NCBI GenBank assembly: GCA_005893185.1
Contig: VBOS01000374.1
Span: 1-11,992 of the forward strand
Source: Candidatus Eiseniibacteriota bacterium
Lineage (GTDB): Bacteria; Eisenbacteria; RBG-16-71-46
DNA: 11,992 nt
Direction of reading: 5' to 3'
Notes under the pieces: model-generated
What the model was told of the DNA's origin: nothing
The model's input: the letters and a program-made list of their open reading frames with translations, nothing else
The model's database searches: none
Made by a program: the position numbers and the translations under genes
In this document: piece after piece, positions 1-8,292 of the stretch
Layout: each line of letters begins with the position of its first letter
Numbering within the stretch: the stretch's first letter is position 1

Positions 1-681
1 GAGCGCCCCACGACGCCCTATGCCGCCTACCTCGCGCCGTCGCCCTTCGATCACGACCAGACGGGCTTGTTCTACGTGACGCCGGTCGACCCGTCGCGCC
101 CGCGTGAGGAGCAGGAGCAGCAGCTCCAGGGCCACTGCCTCGCCGCGATCCCGCTGACGGTCGCGCACGAGGCCTATCCGGGCCACCACCTGCAGCTCTA
201 CCACTCGAATCGCGGGGGCTCGCGCCTGCGCCGGATCGCGGACAGCACCGTGATGTGCGAGGGCTGGGCGCTCTACTGCGAGGAGATGATGTTCGAGGAG
301 GGCTACTATCCCGACCCGCTCACCCGCGTCTTCCAGCTCAAGGACCTGCTGTGGCGCGCGTGCCGCGTCGTGATCGACGTCGGGCTTCACACCGGCCGGA
401 TGAGCTTCGCCCAGGCGGTGGACTTCCTGGTCGAGCAGGCGATGTTGGAGCGAGTCAACGCCGAGGCCGAGGTCAAGCGCTACACCGGATCGCCGACCCA
501 GCCGATGAGCTATCTCGTGGGCAAGCTCCTGCTGCTCGAGCTGCGCGAGGAGGCGAAGCGGAGGCTCGGGGCGGGATTCAACCTCTACGATTTCCACTCG
601 GCGGTGCTGGCGAGCGGCAGCATTCCGCCCACCCTGATGGACGCGGAGATCTGGGACCGGCTGACGCCAGCGCCCGCCTGA
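1..681 (+). CDS. DUF885 family putative zinc metallopeptidase, C-terminal part (5' end outside window)
   Basis: The frame is open from base 1, so the gene begins upstream of the window; 226 residues and the TGA stop are visible. The segment VAHEAYPGHHLQ (His-Glu at about visible residues 56-57) is the HExxxGHH signature of the DUF885 family, and EGWALYCEEM follows about 30 residues later, as expected for a downstream glutamate zinc ligand. These motifs suggest a zinc-dependent peptidase. The family is poorly characterised and many members are exported, but the N-terminus is not visible, so location cannot be judged. The remaining C-terminal helices, including LVGKLLLLELREEAKRR and a GSIPP loop near the end, match the usual family ending, so the C-terminus looks complete. 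It converges with the SGNH gene, only 19 bp separating the stops, and is probably unrelated to the fatty-acid cluster. Family call is firm; the substrate is unknown. Confidence 0.85.
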   Translation, partial: ERPTTPYAAYLAPSPFDHDQTGLFYVTPVDPSRPREEQEQQLQGHCLAAIPLTVAHEAYPGHHLQLYHSNRGGSRLRRIADSTVMCEGWALYCEEMMFEEGYYPDPLTRVFQLKDLLWRACRVVIDVGLHTGRMSFAQAVDFLVEQAMLERVNAEAEVKRYTGSPTQPMSYLVGKLLLLELREEAKRRLGAGFNLYDFHSAVLASGSIPPTLMDAEIWDRLTPAPA

Positions 682-700
682 GGCGGTCGCGGCCCTGGCC

Positions 701-2029
701 TTAAGGCGAGCGCGAAGCGCTCGCGCCGGACGACGTGGGAGTTGCGAACTTGAGCGGATCCAGCGGCTGGATGTTCGAGCCGAACTTCGCGTTCACGGCG
801 CCGATCAGCTCGTTGCACAGCAGGGCGTGGCAGAGATCGTTGGGATGCACGCCGTCCAGGCTGATGAGCCCGCCCGTCACGAATCGGGTCGTGTAGACGA
901 CGCCCCGCAGCTCGATCCCCGGGCTCTTCGCCCGGCGCAGCAACCCGTCGAGATCCACGACCGCGAAGTCGTGAGGATGCGTGACGGACCGGGACGTGGT
1001 GTCGATGATGGCATTGAACTTGTTGACCCGATCCTGGACCGTGAGCACCTCGCTGTTCGACAGCACCTGCGCATCCGTCAGCCCGATCCCTTGCCCGGCG
1101 ACCGGAGAGCCCGAGAGATACGAGAACGTCCCGATCGGATACCCGTACCCATTCGCGACCGCCGACCGCGCGCTGAGGAGCACCTGATCGCTGGCGCTGA
1201 GCGGGAGGGGTTTGCCGCTGGAATCGAACAGGGGGCCGAGCAGGAACTTGGTTCTGCCGTTGGCGTCGACGACGGGCTTGCCGTTCGCGTCGAGCTGCTT
1301 GTTCGATACCGTTGTGAAGAAGGGCAGCTGAGTGACGTCGGGCACGTTGACGACCGCGAGCTTCGCGTTCGGGAGCAGAGCTGCGAGCGTATCCAGCGCG
1401 AGCCGGAAGGAGTCGGCGAATGACGCAACCGTCGTCAGGCCCACGATCGTGCCGTTCAGGGCGGGTCGCAGGAGCTCGCTCGAGCCGAATTCGAACAGCA
1501 GGAACGTGGGCGGCGGGTCGAGCTGCGTCGCGATCTGCCGCGCGAGCGAGCCATGTTTGCGCTGGATGACGTTGAAGAAGGTGTCGCGCGGCGCCGCCTG
1601 GTAATGGGTCGTATCGGTGACGTCCTGGACTCGGGCGCCGGGAATCGCCAGGTTGTGGTAGGTGGTCCCTAGGCCCACGTTCGTCGGATTGCCGAGCGTC
1701 GTGCTGATCGGCCCGATCTGGATCGGGGGCGGATAGAAGTGCTTGAGCTCGAGCAGCGGCGGGATGCCGTCGCCGTCGATGAGCGGCAGGTCCATGCTGT
1801 GCGCGCGCACCTGTGCTGCGAACAACGAAGCGTAGCTGGTGGTCTGGTGGCGGCTCACCAGCCCGCCGGACTGGAAGCCCGCCGTGATGGCGCTGCCCAG
1901 CGCAGCGACCACGCTGAAGTCGGCGCGCCCCGGTGCGAGGGCGGGGCCCGTGATGGGGCCGATCTTGCTGCAGCTCACAGCCACGACCTCGGCGGCGATG
2001 AGCAGCGAGGCTCGCTTCCGGCTCGTCAT
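701..2029 (-). CDS. SGNH/GDSL-hydrolase-like putative lipoprotein with degenerate catalytic blocks
   Basis: The protein has 442 residues. The N-terminus (basic MTSRKR, a hydrophobic stretch, then VAVSC with Cys20) looks like a lipoprotein signal with a non-ideal lipobox, so export to the envelope is likely. SGNH blocks are recognisable in order: block I ALGSAITAGFQSGG (44-57), block II NLAIPGA (126-132), block III FEFGSSELL (179-187) and block V DGVHPND (392-398). Standard block I is GDSLTxG. Here the aligned residues are G-S-A, so the nucleophile position is Ala47 and the only nearby Ser is one residue earlier. Block III has GSSE in place of GxND. The block V Asp-x-x-His pair is kept. It may be a hydrolase with shifted chemistry or a non-catalytic binding protein. 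It is the last gene of the synthetase-FadL cluster, 19 bp after fadL, with a good Shine-Dalgarno at 2034-2040. Fold call is fairly sure; activity is uncertain. Confidence 0.8.
   Translation of the reverse strand: MTSRKRASLLIAAEVVAVSCSKIGPITGPALAPGRADFSVVAALGSAITAGFQSGGLVSRHQTTSYASLFAAQVRAHSMDLPLIDGDGIPPLLELKHFYPPPIQIGPISTTLGNPTNVGLGTTYHNLAIPGARVQDVTDTTHYQAAPRDTFFNVIQRKHGSLARQIATQLDPPPTFLLFEFGSSELLRPALNGTIVGLTTVASFADSFRLALDTLAALLPNAKLAVVNVPDVTQLPFFTTVSNKQLDANGKPVVDANGRTKFLLGPLFDSSGKPLPLSASDQVLLSARSAVANGYGYPIGTFSYLSGSPVAGQGIGLTDAQVLSNSEVLTVQDRVNKFNAIIDTTSRSVTHPHDFAVVDLDGLLRRAKSPGIELRGVVYTTRFVTGGLISLDGVHPNDLCHALLCNELIGAVNAKFGSNIQPLDPLKFATPTSSGASASRSP
706..724. terminator. Hairpin at the convergent gene ends (possible terminator)
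   Basis: An 8-bp perfect inverted repeat, GCGAGCGC and GCGCTCGC, is separated by the 3-nt loop GAA. It lies inside the last codons of the minus-strand SGNH gene and 25 bp past the stop of the plus-strand DUF885 gene. No T-tract follows in either direction, so it is at most a weak or factor-assisted terminator. It could also be chance in GC-rich coding DNA. Confidence 0.3.
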
Positions 2030-2033
2030 GAGG

Positions 2034-2040
2034 CTCCTCT
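2034..2040 (-). promoter_or_regulatory. Ribosome binding site of the SGNH-like gene
   Basis: AGAGGAG on the minus strand ends 4 nt before the ATG at 2029. It sits in the 19-bp gap after the fadL stop and supports both the chosen start and co-transcription with fadL. Confidence 0.65.
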
Positions 2041-2048
2041 CGGGGCGA

Positions 2049-3341
2049 CTACCAGCGGTAGGCGAGGCTCACGCCGGTCGCGCTGGCAAATGACTTGTAC
2101 TCACCTTCATAACCGTCGCGGTTGACGCCCTCGGTCTTGCGGTTCTGCACGAAGGCTGCGAGCTGGTAGGAATCCAGCGTCAGGCGCTTGTCCGTGCCGA
2201 ATCCCATCCCCAGACCCAGCGTCGCGCCCTGGCGATCAGCTTCGGGGAGGGTCGGGCTCACCGACTCGGTGGGCGCGGCCGCCTGATCGATGTAGTAGCC
2301 GAAGCGCCACGTGAACGCCGGCCGCCGGTTCTCGGCCCCGAAGCGGAACTGGAACGAATCGTCGTAGTTCTCGACGATCTTCTGGTTGCTCGAGGTCGAG
2401 TTCCGGAAGTAGATCGGGATGTCCTTGAACACCGACCAGCCGGTATGGACCGCGTCGCCCGCGAAGGTCCACGAGCTTCCCCAGCTCCACGCGAGTCCCA
2501 GCGCGCCGATCGTGGGCAAGCGGATCACGGTGCTGGCGGGCTGATCCGGGGGAAGCGAGGCGGCAACCGCCGCGTCCACCTGGGAATCGCCGGTCGGGAA
2601 CTGGTCGATGTCGGCGTCGCCGTTCGCGTGGATGATGACCTGGCCGCGATACGTGGATCCGACTTTGAGGTACTTCAAGGGCGCCCAGGCGAGCCCCGCG
2701 TTCCAGCCGTAACCGGGGTTCACGTTCGACGTGAGCGTGAAGCTCGCGACCTCGAGCTGTCCCCCTCCGCCGCCCGGGGTGGCGATGAACTGGCGGTTGC
2801 GGAGGTCCAACCGGGTCCAGACCAGGTTGCCGCCGAAGCCCACGCTCAGCTTCTTCCCCATCTCGCGCGCTGCGACCAGGCTGTAGTTGTAGGTGCGAAG
2901 GGCTGCGTGCGTGACGATGTATCGGCCCGTGAACTGATCCGGGTTCTTCCACTCCACCGCGAGCCCGAAGGGCGAGTTGTAGCCGAGGCCGATGGCCCAC
3001 GGTCCGGGATAGCGGTGCGTGAGGTACGCTGTGGCGGGAAAGATCTGCTGCGGCTTCATCTCCTCCGTCACGCCGTAGCCGGGATGCGGCGCCACTCCCG
3101 CGAAGCTCGTGGTGGTCTGGAGGAAGGTGCCCCCGCCGTAGAAACGCGTGCCGGCAAAGCCGGTCATCACAGCCGGGTTGAAGAAGACCGCAGATGCGTC
3201 GTTCACCGCCGCCGTGCCCGCGCCCGCCATTCCGAGCACGGCGGCCCCCTGCTCGTAGATGCCGTAGCCCGCGCCGAGCGCAGCTGCCGGGAGCACCGCG
3301 CTGGCCAGCGCAACGGCAGACAGCGTCCTACCGAGTCTCAT
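2049..3341 (-). CDS. FadL/OmpP1/TodX family outer-membrane long-chain fatty acid transporter
   Basis: The protein has 430 residues, typical for the family. Residues 1-24 form a classical signal peptide (MRLGR, then an Ala/Leu-rich core ending AAALGA). The mature N-terminus GYGIYEQGAAVLGMAGAG, followed by NDASAVFFNPAVM, is the hallmark FadL hatch region with its NPA motif. The rest shows alternating beta-strand pattern, and the protein ends in GVSLAYRW, an aromatic C-terminus as expected for a Bam-assembled barrel. FadL proteins move long-chain fatty acids or other hydrophobic compounds across the outer membrane. It lies 29 bp downstream of the acyl-CoA synthetase and 19 bp upstream of the SGNH-like gene, so all three are probably one operon coupling uptake to activation. 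The substrate could also be an aromatic or alkane-type compound, but the synthetase and beta-oxidation neighbours favour fatty acids. A GGAG lies about 11 nt before the ATG. Confidence 0.92.
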   Translation of the reverse strand: MRLGRTLSAVALASAVLPAAALGAGYGIYEQGAAVLGMAGAGTAAVNDASAVFFNPAVMTGFAGTRFYGGGTFLQTTTSFAGVAPHPGYGVTEEMKPQQIFPATAYLTHRYPGPWAIGLGYNSPFGLAVEWKNPDQFTGRYIVTHAALRTYNYSLVAAREMGKKLSVGFGGNLVWTRLDLRNRQFIATPGGGGGQLEVASFTLTSNVNPGYGWNAGLAWAPLKYLKVGSTYRGQVIIHANGDADIDQFPTGDSQVDAAVAASLPPDQPASTVIRLPTIGALGLAWSWGSSWTFAGDAVHTGWSVFKDIPIYFRNSTSSNQKIVENYDDSFQFRFGAENRRPAFTWRFGYYIDQAAAPTESVSPTLPEADRQGATLGLGMGFGTDKRLTLDSYQLAAFVQNRKTEGVNRDGYEGEYKSFASATGVSLAYRW

Positions 3342-3370
3342 CGTGGAGAGTCTCCTCGTGGGAGGGGGCG

Positions 3371-5173
3371 CTATGCGGCAGCGGCCCCGGCAGCGTACAG
3401 CCGTTCGATGGTGTCGGAAAACTTCTGGGCGATGACGCGGCGCTTGACTTTCAGCGAGGGCGTCAGCTCGCCACCCTCCTGCGACAACTCATGGGCCAGC
3501 AGATCGAACCTCTTCACCTTCTCGAACTGCGCGAGGTCGGCGTTCAGACGCTCGATCTCGGCTGCGTACAGGGCCCGCACTTCGGGCAGGGACACCAGAT
3601 CCTCTCGGCCCGAGACGTTCAGGCCGCGCGTGGCGGCCTCGGCTTCCAGAGCTGCGAAGTTCGGGACGATCAGGCACACGACGTAGGGCCGCCGGTCGCC
3701 GAGCAGAACGGCCTCGGAGATCCACGGGCTGGTCTTGAGTCGCGCCTCGATCGGCTGCGGCGCCACCTTCTTCCCGCCGGCCGTGACCAGCAGGTCCTTC
3801 AGCCGATCGGTGATCGTGAGCGAGCCGTCGGCCGCCAGAACCCCCACGTCGCCGGTGTGGAACCAGCCGTCGCGCATAGCTTCTCGGGTCGCGGGCTCGT
3901 TCTTGAGGTAGCCCGCCATGACGTGCGGCCCGCGGGTCAGGATCTCCCCCTCGGCGCCGATCTTCACCTCGACGCCGGGGACCGGCGGGCCCACAGATCC
4001 CGGCTTCTCGCGCCCGGGCCGGTTGAGGCAGATGACAGGCGAGGTCTCGGTCAAGCCGTAGCCCTCGATCACATCGATCCCGATCGCGAAGAAGAACTCC
4101 ATGACCTGAGGCGAGAGCGGCGCGCCGCCCGAGATGCAGAAGCGCAGGCGGCCGCCCAGGCGCGCGCGGATCGCCGATCCCACGATCCGGTCCGCAACAC
4201 GGGCCTGCAGCGCGGTAAGGAGCGGCGGGCGCCGGCCCTCGAAGCGCGCGCGCGCGGCGGCGGCGCCCTGCTCCGTCCCCCACTGGAACAGACGCTTCCG
4301 CAGCCCGGGTGTCGCGAGCCCGTTCGCCATGATGCGCGCGCAGGCCTTCTCGTAGAACCGCGGCACCCCGATCAGAACGGTGGGCCGCACATCGAGGGCG
4401 TCCGCCGCCACCGTATCCATGCTCTGCGCATAGGCGATCGTCACACCGCCCCGCAGCATCGCATAGAGGCCGCCCATGCGCTCGAAGATGTGGCACAGCG
4501 GCAGGAACGAGAGCGTGGTGTCGGTGGGCCGCAGGGTCACGACGCGCAGGCAGGCGTCCACGTTGGAGACGATGTTCGCGTGCGTGAGCATCGCGCCCTT
4601 GGGCTCGCCGGTCGTGCCCGAGGTGTAGATGATGGTGGCGATGTCGCCCGGCGCGAGGGACGCCGCCATGCGCTCGAGCGCCTTGGGCTCGCGGGCGCGC
4701 TGCTCGGCGCCGCGCGCCATTACGCGCTCGAATGTGCTGTCGCCGGCACCCTGAGGCGTAGCGGCATCCAGCGGAATGAACGCGCGCAGCGCCGGGAGCC
4801 GGCCCGAAACGGAACGAAGCTTCGCGAGCTGGGCCGGGGTCGATGGGATCGCGGCCTTGGCCTCGGAGTGCTGGAGGATGAAGCCGCACTGGTCGGCTGT
4901 GAGGGTCGGGTAGATCGGGACCGTGACCGCCCCGAGCGAGAGGATCGCGAGGTCCGCGATCGGCCACTCGTAGCGGTTCTCCGAGAGAATCGCGACCTTG
5001 TCTCCCCGGCCGATCCCCATCTCCCGCAACCCGAGGGCCACGCTCTCGACGTCCGCCCGTGCCTGCTCGGCCGACACGGACTCCCAGCGCCCCGCCGCCT
5101 TGTGCATGAACTGCACGGGCTTGCGGTGCCGCTCGACGGTGTCGAGGAAGATCTGGACCAGCGTCTCGGGCAT
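3371..5173 (-). CDS. Long-chain acyl-CoA synthetase (AMP-forming, FAA1/COG1022-like)
   Basis: The product of 600 residues activates fatty acids to acyl-CoA using ATP and CoA. Adenylation motifs appear in order: the P-loop YTSGTTGEPKGAMLTH (183-198), GYGLTETSP (371-379), GWFHTGDVG (436-444), the hinge ITDRLKDLLVTAGGKKVAP (454-472) and the C-terminal catalytic-lysine segment LTPSLKVKRR (570-579). There is no signal peptide, so it acts in the cytoplasm or at the inner membrane. The frame extends 48 codons further upstream, but I start at 5173 because GGAGA is correctly placed before this ATG and MPETLVQIF is a typical family N-terminus. The upstream extension is Pro/Gly/Arg-rich and unlike the family. 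It is the first gene of the cluster with fadL and the SGNH-like gene, and is divergent from the thiolase-FadJ pair. All motifs are intact; exact chain-length preference cannot be told. Confidence 0.93.
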   Translation of the reverse strand: MPETLVQIFLDTVERHRKPVQFMHKAAGRWESVSAEQARADVESVALGLREMGIGRGDKVAILSENRYEWPIADLAILSLGAVTVPIYPTLTADQCGFILQHSEAKAAIPSTPAQLAKLRSVSGRLPALRAFIPLDAATPQGAGDSTFERVMARGAEQRAREPKALERMAASLAPGDIATIIYTSGTTGEPKGAMLTHANIVSNVDACLRVVTLRPTDTTLSFLPLCHIFERMGGLYAMLRGGVTIAYAQSMDTVAADALDVRPTVLIGVPRFYEKACARIMANGLATPGLRKRLFQWGTEQGAAAARARFEGRRPPLLTALQARVADRIVGSAIRARLGGRLRFCISGGAPLSPQVMEFFFAIGIDVIEGYGLTETSPVICLNRPGREKPGSVGPPVPGVEVKIGAEGEILTRGPHVMAGYLKNEPATREAMRDGWFHTGDVGVLAADGSLTITDRLKDLLVTAGGKKVAPQPIEARLKTSPWISEAVLLGDRRPYVVCLIVPNFAALEAEAATRGLNVSGREDLVSLPEVRALYAAEIERLNADLAQFEKVKRFDLLAHELSQEGGELTPSLKVKRRVIAQKFSDTIERLYAAGAAAA

Positions 5174-5545
5174 CGGGGTCTCCAGGCTGCCGGGCCCCAA
5201 GGGGGCCGGGCGGGAACGCTTAACATCGGGCCTGGCGGGGCTCAAGCGCAAATCGGGTGACGGGCGAAGTGTCCCGGGCGAGCCCCCTTCTTGCCCCGAC
5301 CCGCCGTGCGCCGGCACCCGGCCCGCAGCGTTGCCGGGCGCGCCCCCCTGCGTGCGGCCTCGGCAGGGTGGTGGGGAGCCGGGCCGGGCCTGCCGATAAC
5401 CCCCGCGTCACACCCCCACGCGATTGACAGACGTAGCAGCGCTGCGACAGATTCGGGGTCGCGTGCGTTCCGCTGCTTTTCGAGAGCGAGGAGTGAGCGG
5501 GGCGCTTCGCTGGCCTTGGTCGGTGGCGCCCGCGCGAGATCACGG
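5174..5545. promoter_or_regulatory. Divergent intergenic region with candidate sigma70-like promoter for the thiolase-FadJ genes
   Basis: These 372 bp separate the minus-strand uptake/activation cluster from the plus-strand beta-oxidation pair, so promoters for both must lie here or inside the flanking genes. The best plus-strand candidate is a perfect TTGACA at 5424-5429, then an 18-nt spacer and CAGATT at 5448-5453 (3 of 6 matches to TATAAT), leaving a leader of roughly 90 nt. A minus-strand promoter is less clear: TTGAGC, 16 nt, TTAAGC (about 5219-5246) is weak. I see no convincing long palindrome for a FadR- or PsrA-like regulator. Open frames across this region in several directions have no family resemblance. 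Confidence 0.4.
5179..5183 (-). promoter_or_regulatory. Ribosome binding site deciding the acyl-CoA synthetase start
   Basis: GGAGA on the minus strand lies 5 nt before the ATG at 5173. It favours this start over the longer in-frame start at 5317. Confidence 0.6.
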
Positions 5546-6832
5546 ATGAGCCAACCCACGAGCTGGATCGTGAGCGGCGTGCGCACGCCGTTCGTCAAGG
5601 CGGGCGCGGTCTTCCGCGAGACGCCGGCCTACGAGCTGGGTCGCGTGGCGATCGCCGAGCTGCTGGCGCGCGAGGAGCTGGATCCGGCCCGGCTCGACGA
5701 GGTCGTGCTCGGCAACTGCGCGGGCCCGGCCGAGGCCACGAACGTGGCGCGCGTGACCGCGTTGCGCGCCGGCATCCCCGAGCCCGTGCCGGCCGCCACC
5801 GTGCACCGCAACTGCGCATCGGGGATGGAGGCGGTGGCGAGCGCCGCCCAGCGCATCGGCGCGGGTGACGCGCGGCTGGTGCTCGCGGGCGGGACCGAAT
5901 CGATGAGCCAGATCCCGCTGCTCTACAGCTTCGAGTACGCGGGCTGGCTCGAGAGCCTGATGCGCGCGAAGAACGGGCTCCAGAAGGCCGCGGCCTTCTC
6001 GCGTTTCCGGCCGCACATGCTCACGCCCCGCATCGGGATCGCCGAAGGCCTCACCGACTACGTGTGCGGCCTCAACATGGGCCAGACCGCCGAGGTCCTG
6101 AGCCGCGAGTTCCGCATCACGCGCGAGCGTCAGGACCAGTACGCGCTCATGAGCCATCAGCGCGCGATCGCAGCCCGCGAGCGGCTGCGCGAGGAGATCG
6201 TGCCGCTCTTCCCGGCCCCCAAGCACGAGATCGTGCGCGACGACGTCGGGCCGCGGGATGGGCAGACGCTCGAGGCGCTGGCCAAGCTCAAGCCGTACTT
6301 CGACCGCAAGAACGGCGCCGTCACGGTCGGCAACTCCTGCCAGGTCACAGACGGCGCGGTGGCGCTCCTGGTCGCGGACGAGGCGACCGCGCGCGCCTGG
6401 CCCGCGCCGCCGCTCGGGCGCATCCGCGCCTTCGCCTTCGCCGGGCTCTCGCCGCGGCGAATGGGGCTCGGGCCGGTGTTCGCGATCGCGAAGGCGCTCG
6501 AGCGCGCGAAGCTCTCGCTCGCAGACATCGAGCGCTTCGAGATCAACGAGGCGTTCGCGGCCCAGGTGCTCGCCTGCCTCGAGGCGTCGAGATCCGACGG
6601 CTTCGCGCGCGCCGAGCTGTCGCGCGAGCGGGCGCTGGGCGAGATCCCGCTCGACATCCTGAACGTGAACGGCGGGGCGATCGCGCTCGGCCACCCGGTC
6701 GGGGCGAGCGGCGCGCGGCTGCTCCTCACGCTGCTCATGGAGATGCGACGCCACCGGCTGAGGCTCGGCTGCGCAGCCCTGTGCGTCGGCGGTGGGCAGG
6801 GCGCCGCCTTCATCCTGGAGCGTGACGGATGA
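5546..6832 (+). CDS. Acetyl-CoA C-acyltransferase (3-ketoacyl-CoA thiolase, FadI/FadA-like)
   Basis: The product of 428 residues catalyses the thiolytic cleavage that ends each round of beta-oxidation. The nucleophilic cysteine is Cys90 in HRNCASGMEA. NEAFA (334-338), the active-site His383 in GHPVGASGAR and the second catalytic Cys413 in CVGGGQG are all present, so the enzyme looks intact. The frame runs back to 5291, but the start at 5546 (MSQPTSWIVSGVRTPF) matches the family N-terminus; the 85-codon extension is Arg/Ala/Pro-rich and without homology. No strong Shine-Dalgarno precedes the ATG (only GAG about 9 nt upstream). The stop overlaps the next ATG as ATGA, so translation of the FadJ gene is probably coupled, and the two products likely form a trifunctional-type complex. 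A closely related thiolase of biosynthetic type is less likely given the FadJ partner. Confidence 0.93.
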   Translation: MSQPTSWIVSGVRTPFVKAGAVFRETPAYELGRVAIAELLAREELDPARLDEVVLGNCAGPAEATNVARVTALRAGIPEPVPAATVHRNCASGMEAVASAAQRIGAGDARLVLAGGTESMSQIPLLYSFEYAGWLESLMRAKNGLQKAAAFSRFRPHMLTPRIGIAEGLTDYVCGLNMGQTAEVLSREFRITRERQDQYALMSHQRAIAARERLREEIVPLFPAPKHEIVRDDVGPRDGQTLEALAKLKPYFDRKNGAVTVGNSCQVTDGAVALLVADEATARAWPAPPLGRIRAFAFAGLSPRRMGLGPVFAIAKALERAKLSLADIERFEINEAFAAQVLACLEASRSDGFARAELSRERALGEIPLDILNVNGGAIALGHPVGASGARLLLTLLMEMRRHRLRLGCAALCVGGGQGAAFILERDG

Positions 6833-8292
6833 GCATCTTCCGGGTCGAGCGGCAGGTGAACGGGGTGGCGCACCTCGTGATGGACGATTCTTCGCGCAAG
6901 GTGAACGTGATCGGCGAGCCCGCGATCGCCGATCTCGAGCGCGCGGTCACGGTCCTCGAGAGCGACACCGAGCTGCGGGGCGTTGTGCTCATGAGCGGCA
7001 AGCCCGGCTCCTTCGTCGCAGGCGCCGACGTGAACGGGATCGCCGCCGTCACCGAGCGCGAGGAGGTGCACGCCCTGGTGCGCCGCGTGCACGCGGTCTT
7101 CGGGCGCCTGGCCGCGCTCCACTGCCCGACGGTGGCCGCGATCGACGGCATCTGCCTGGGCGGCGGCACCGAGCTGGCGCTCGCTTGCGACTCGCGCATC
7201 GCGTCCGAGGAGGAGCACACGCAGATCGGCCTGCCCGAGACCATGCTCGGGATCATCCCGGGCTTCGGCGGCACGACTCGCCTGCCCCGCCTGGTGGGCC
7301 TCTCGACGGCGCTCGATCTCATTCTCACCGGGCGCAGCGTGGACGCGCGCAAGGCCGAGCGCATGGGGCTCATCGCGCGCGCCGTGCCGGCAGCTTGGCT
7401 GATCGAGCACGCGCACCGCCGGCTGGCCGAGTTGGAGAAGCGGTCGGCGAAGCGCCGCCGCGACCGCTACCGCGCGCGCGGCTTCATGGCGTGGTTCATG
7501 GACGTGAGCGCGGCCGGGCGCGGGCTGGTGCTGTCCCGCGCGCGCTCGATGACCCTCAAGCGCACCGCCGGGCACTACCCCGCCCCGCTCGCCGCTCTCG
7601 ACGTGATCGAGAAGGGGGCCGGAAGGGCGGTGGACCAGGCGCTGGTGATCGAGGCGAACGCGGTGAGCGGGCTCGCGGTCGGGCCGGTGTGCAAGAACCT
7701 GGTGCGCATCTTCCTGCTCTCCGAGCGCGCGAAGAAGGATCCGCCGGTGGCCGAGCCTTCGCCGGCGCCCGCGCCTGTGCGCACGCTGATGATCGTGGGC
7801 GCAGGCGTCATGGGTGGCGGCGTCGCGGCGCTCGCGAGCCGCAACAACATCGACGTGCGCCTGCGCGACCTGAGCCCCGATTCACTCACGCGCGCGCTCC
7901 AGACGGTGCGCTCGCTGGCCAATGAGCGCGCGCGCAAGGGCAAGGGCGGCGCGCGCGCGCTCGACGCGCAGATGGCGCGCATCCTGCCCGGGATCGAGCT
8001 CACGGGTGTGCGGCGCGCCGACTTCGCGCTCGAGGCCGTGGTCGAGAAGCTCGACGTCAAGCGCCGCGTGTTCGGGGAGCTGGAGGTGCGGCTCAGGCCC
8101 GAGGCGGTCCTCGCCACCAACACGTCGTCGCTCTCTGTGACCGAGCTGGCCTCCGGCCTCGCGCGCCCCGAGCGCTTCTGCGGCTTCCACTTCTTCAACC
8201 CCGTCCACCGCATGCCGCTGGTGGAGGTGGTGCGCGGCCGGAAGACCTCGGACGCCACGATCGTGACGGCGACTCGCCCGGATTCGTGGTGA
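6829..8292 (+). CDS. FadJ-type fatty acid oxidation protein, N-terminal fragment (enoyl-CoA hydratase + NAD-binding domain), frameshifted
   Basis: The fragment of 487 residues covers the enoyl-CoA hydratase domain (about 1-200), a linker and most of the 3-hydroxyacyl-CoA dehydrogenase NAD-binding domain (from about 318). The oxyanion segment SFVAGADVNGI (61-71) and the hydratase glutamates, Glu115 in GGGTELALAC and Glu137 in GLPETMLGIIPGFGGT, are present. The Rossmann loop is VGAGVMGGG (323-331), and the dehydrogenase His454 is in CGFHFFNPVHRMPLVE. After ATIVTA the frame runs into PDSW and a stop. The family here continues with about 15 residues (the LAKxxGKTPVVVR-type strand) and then DSPGFVVNR, which is found in another frame starting at 8271. 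The gene is therefore broken by an apparent ~46-bp deletion. It overlaps the thiolase by 4 bp (ATGA). Together the parts would form the alpha subunit of a beta-oxidation complex. Confidence 0.88.
   Translation: MSIFRVERQVNGVAHLVMDDSSRKVNVIGEPAIADLERAVTVLESDTELRGVVLMSGKPGSFVAGADVNGIAAVTEREEVHALVRRVHAVFGRLAALHCPTVAAIDGICLGGGTELALACDSRIASEEEHTQIGLPETMLGIIPGFGGTTRLPRLVGLSTALDLILTGRSVDARKAERMGLIARAVPAAWLIEHAHRRLAELEKRSAKRRRDRYRARGFMAWFMDVSAAGRGLVLSRARSMTLKRTAGHYPAPLAALDVIEKGAGRAVDQALVIEANAVSGLAVGPVCKNLVRIFLLSERAKKDPPVAEPSPAPAPVRTLMIVGAGVMGGGVAALASRNNIDVRLRDLSPDSLTRALQTVRSLANERARKGKGGARALDAQMARILPGIELTGVRRADFALEAVVEKLDVKRRVFGELEVRLRPEAVLATNTSSLSVTELASGLARPERFCGFHFFNPVHRMPLVEVVRGRKTSDATIVTATRPDSW
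8269..8273 (+). other. Deletion/frameshift junction in the fadJ-like gene
   Basis: The upstream frame reads ATIVTA up to 8270 and the downstream frame reads DSPGFVVNRILMPY from 8271. Family members have about 15 residues between these blocks. Restoring 46 bp (45 plus the missing third base of the Ala codon) puts both parts in one frame of 724 residues, the usual length. It may be a true deletion or an assembly error. Confidence 0.75.

Noticed and set aside
2445..3686. Plus-strand open frame of 413 codons opposite fadL
   Set aside because: It is a shadow frame of a clear FadL gene with signal peptide and aromatic C-terminus; no domain is visible in its own translation.
3194..5260. Long plus-strand open frame (688 codons) opposite the acyl-CoA synthetase and fadL start
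   Set aside because: It is antisense to genes with full family motifs, its translation is Arg/Gly/Asp-rich without any recognisable domain, and long antisense frames are expected in GC-rich DNA.
3371..5317. Longer form of the acyl-CoA synthetase starting at 5317
   Set aside because: The 48 extra residues are Pro/Gly/Arg-rich and unlike the family, while a good Shine-Dalgarno precedes the start at 5173.
5540..6754. Minus-strand open frame of 404 codons opposite the thiolase
   Set aside because: The thiolase on the plus strand has all catalytic motifs; the antisense product is low-complexity and unlike any family.
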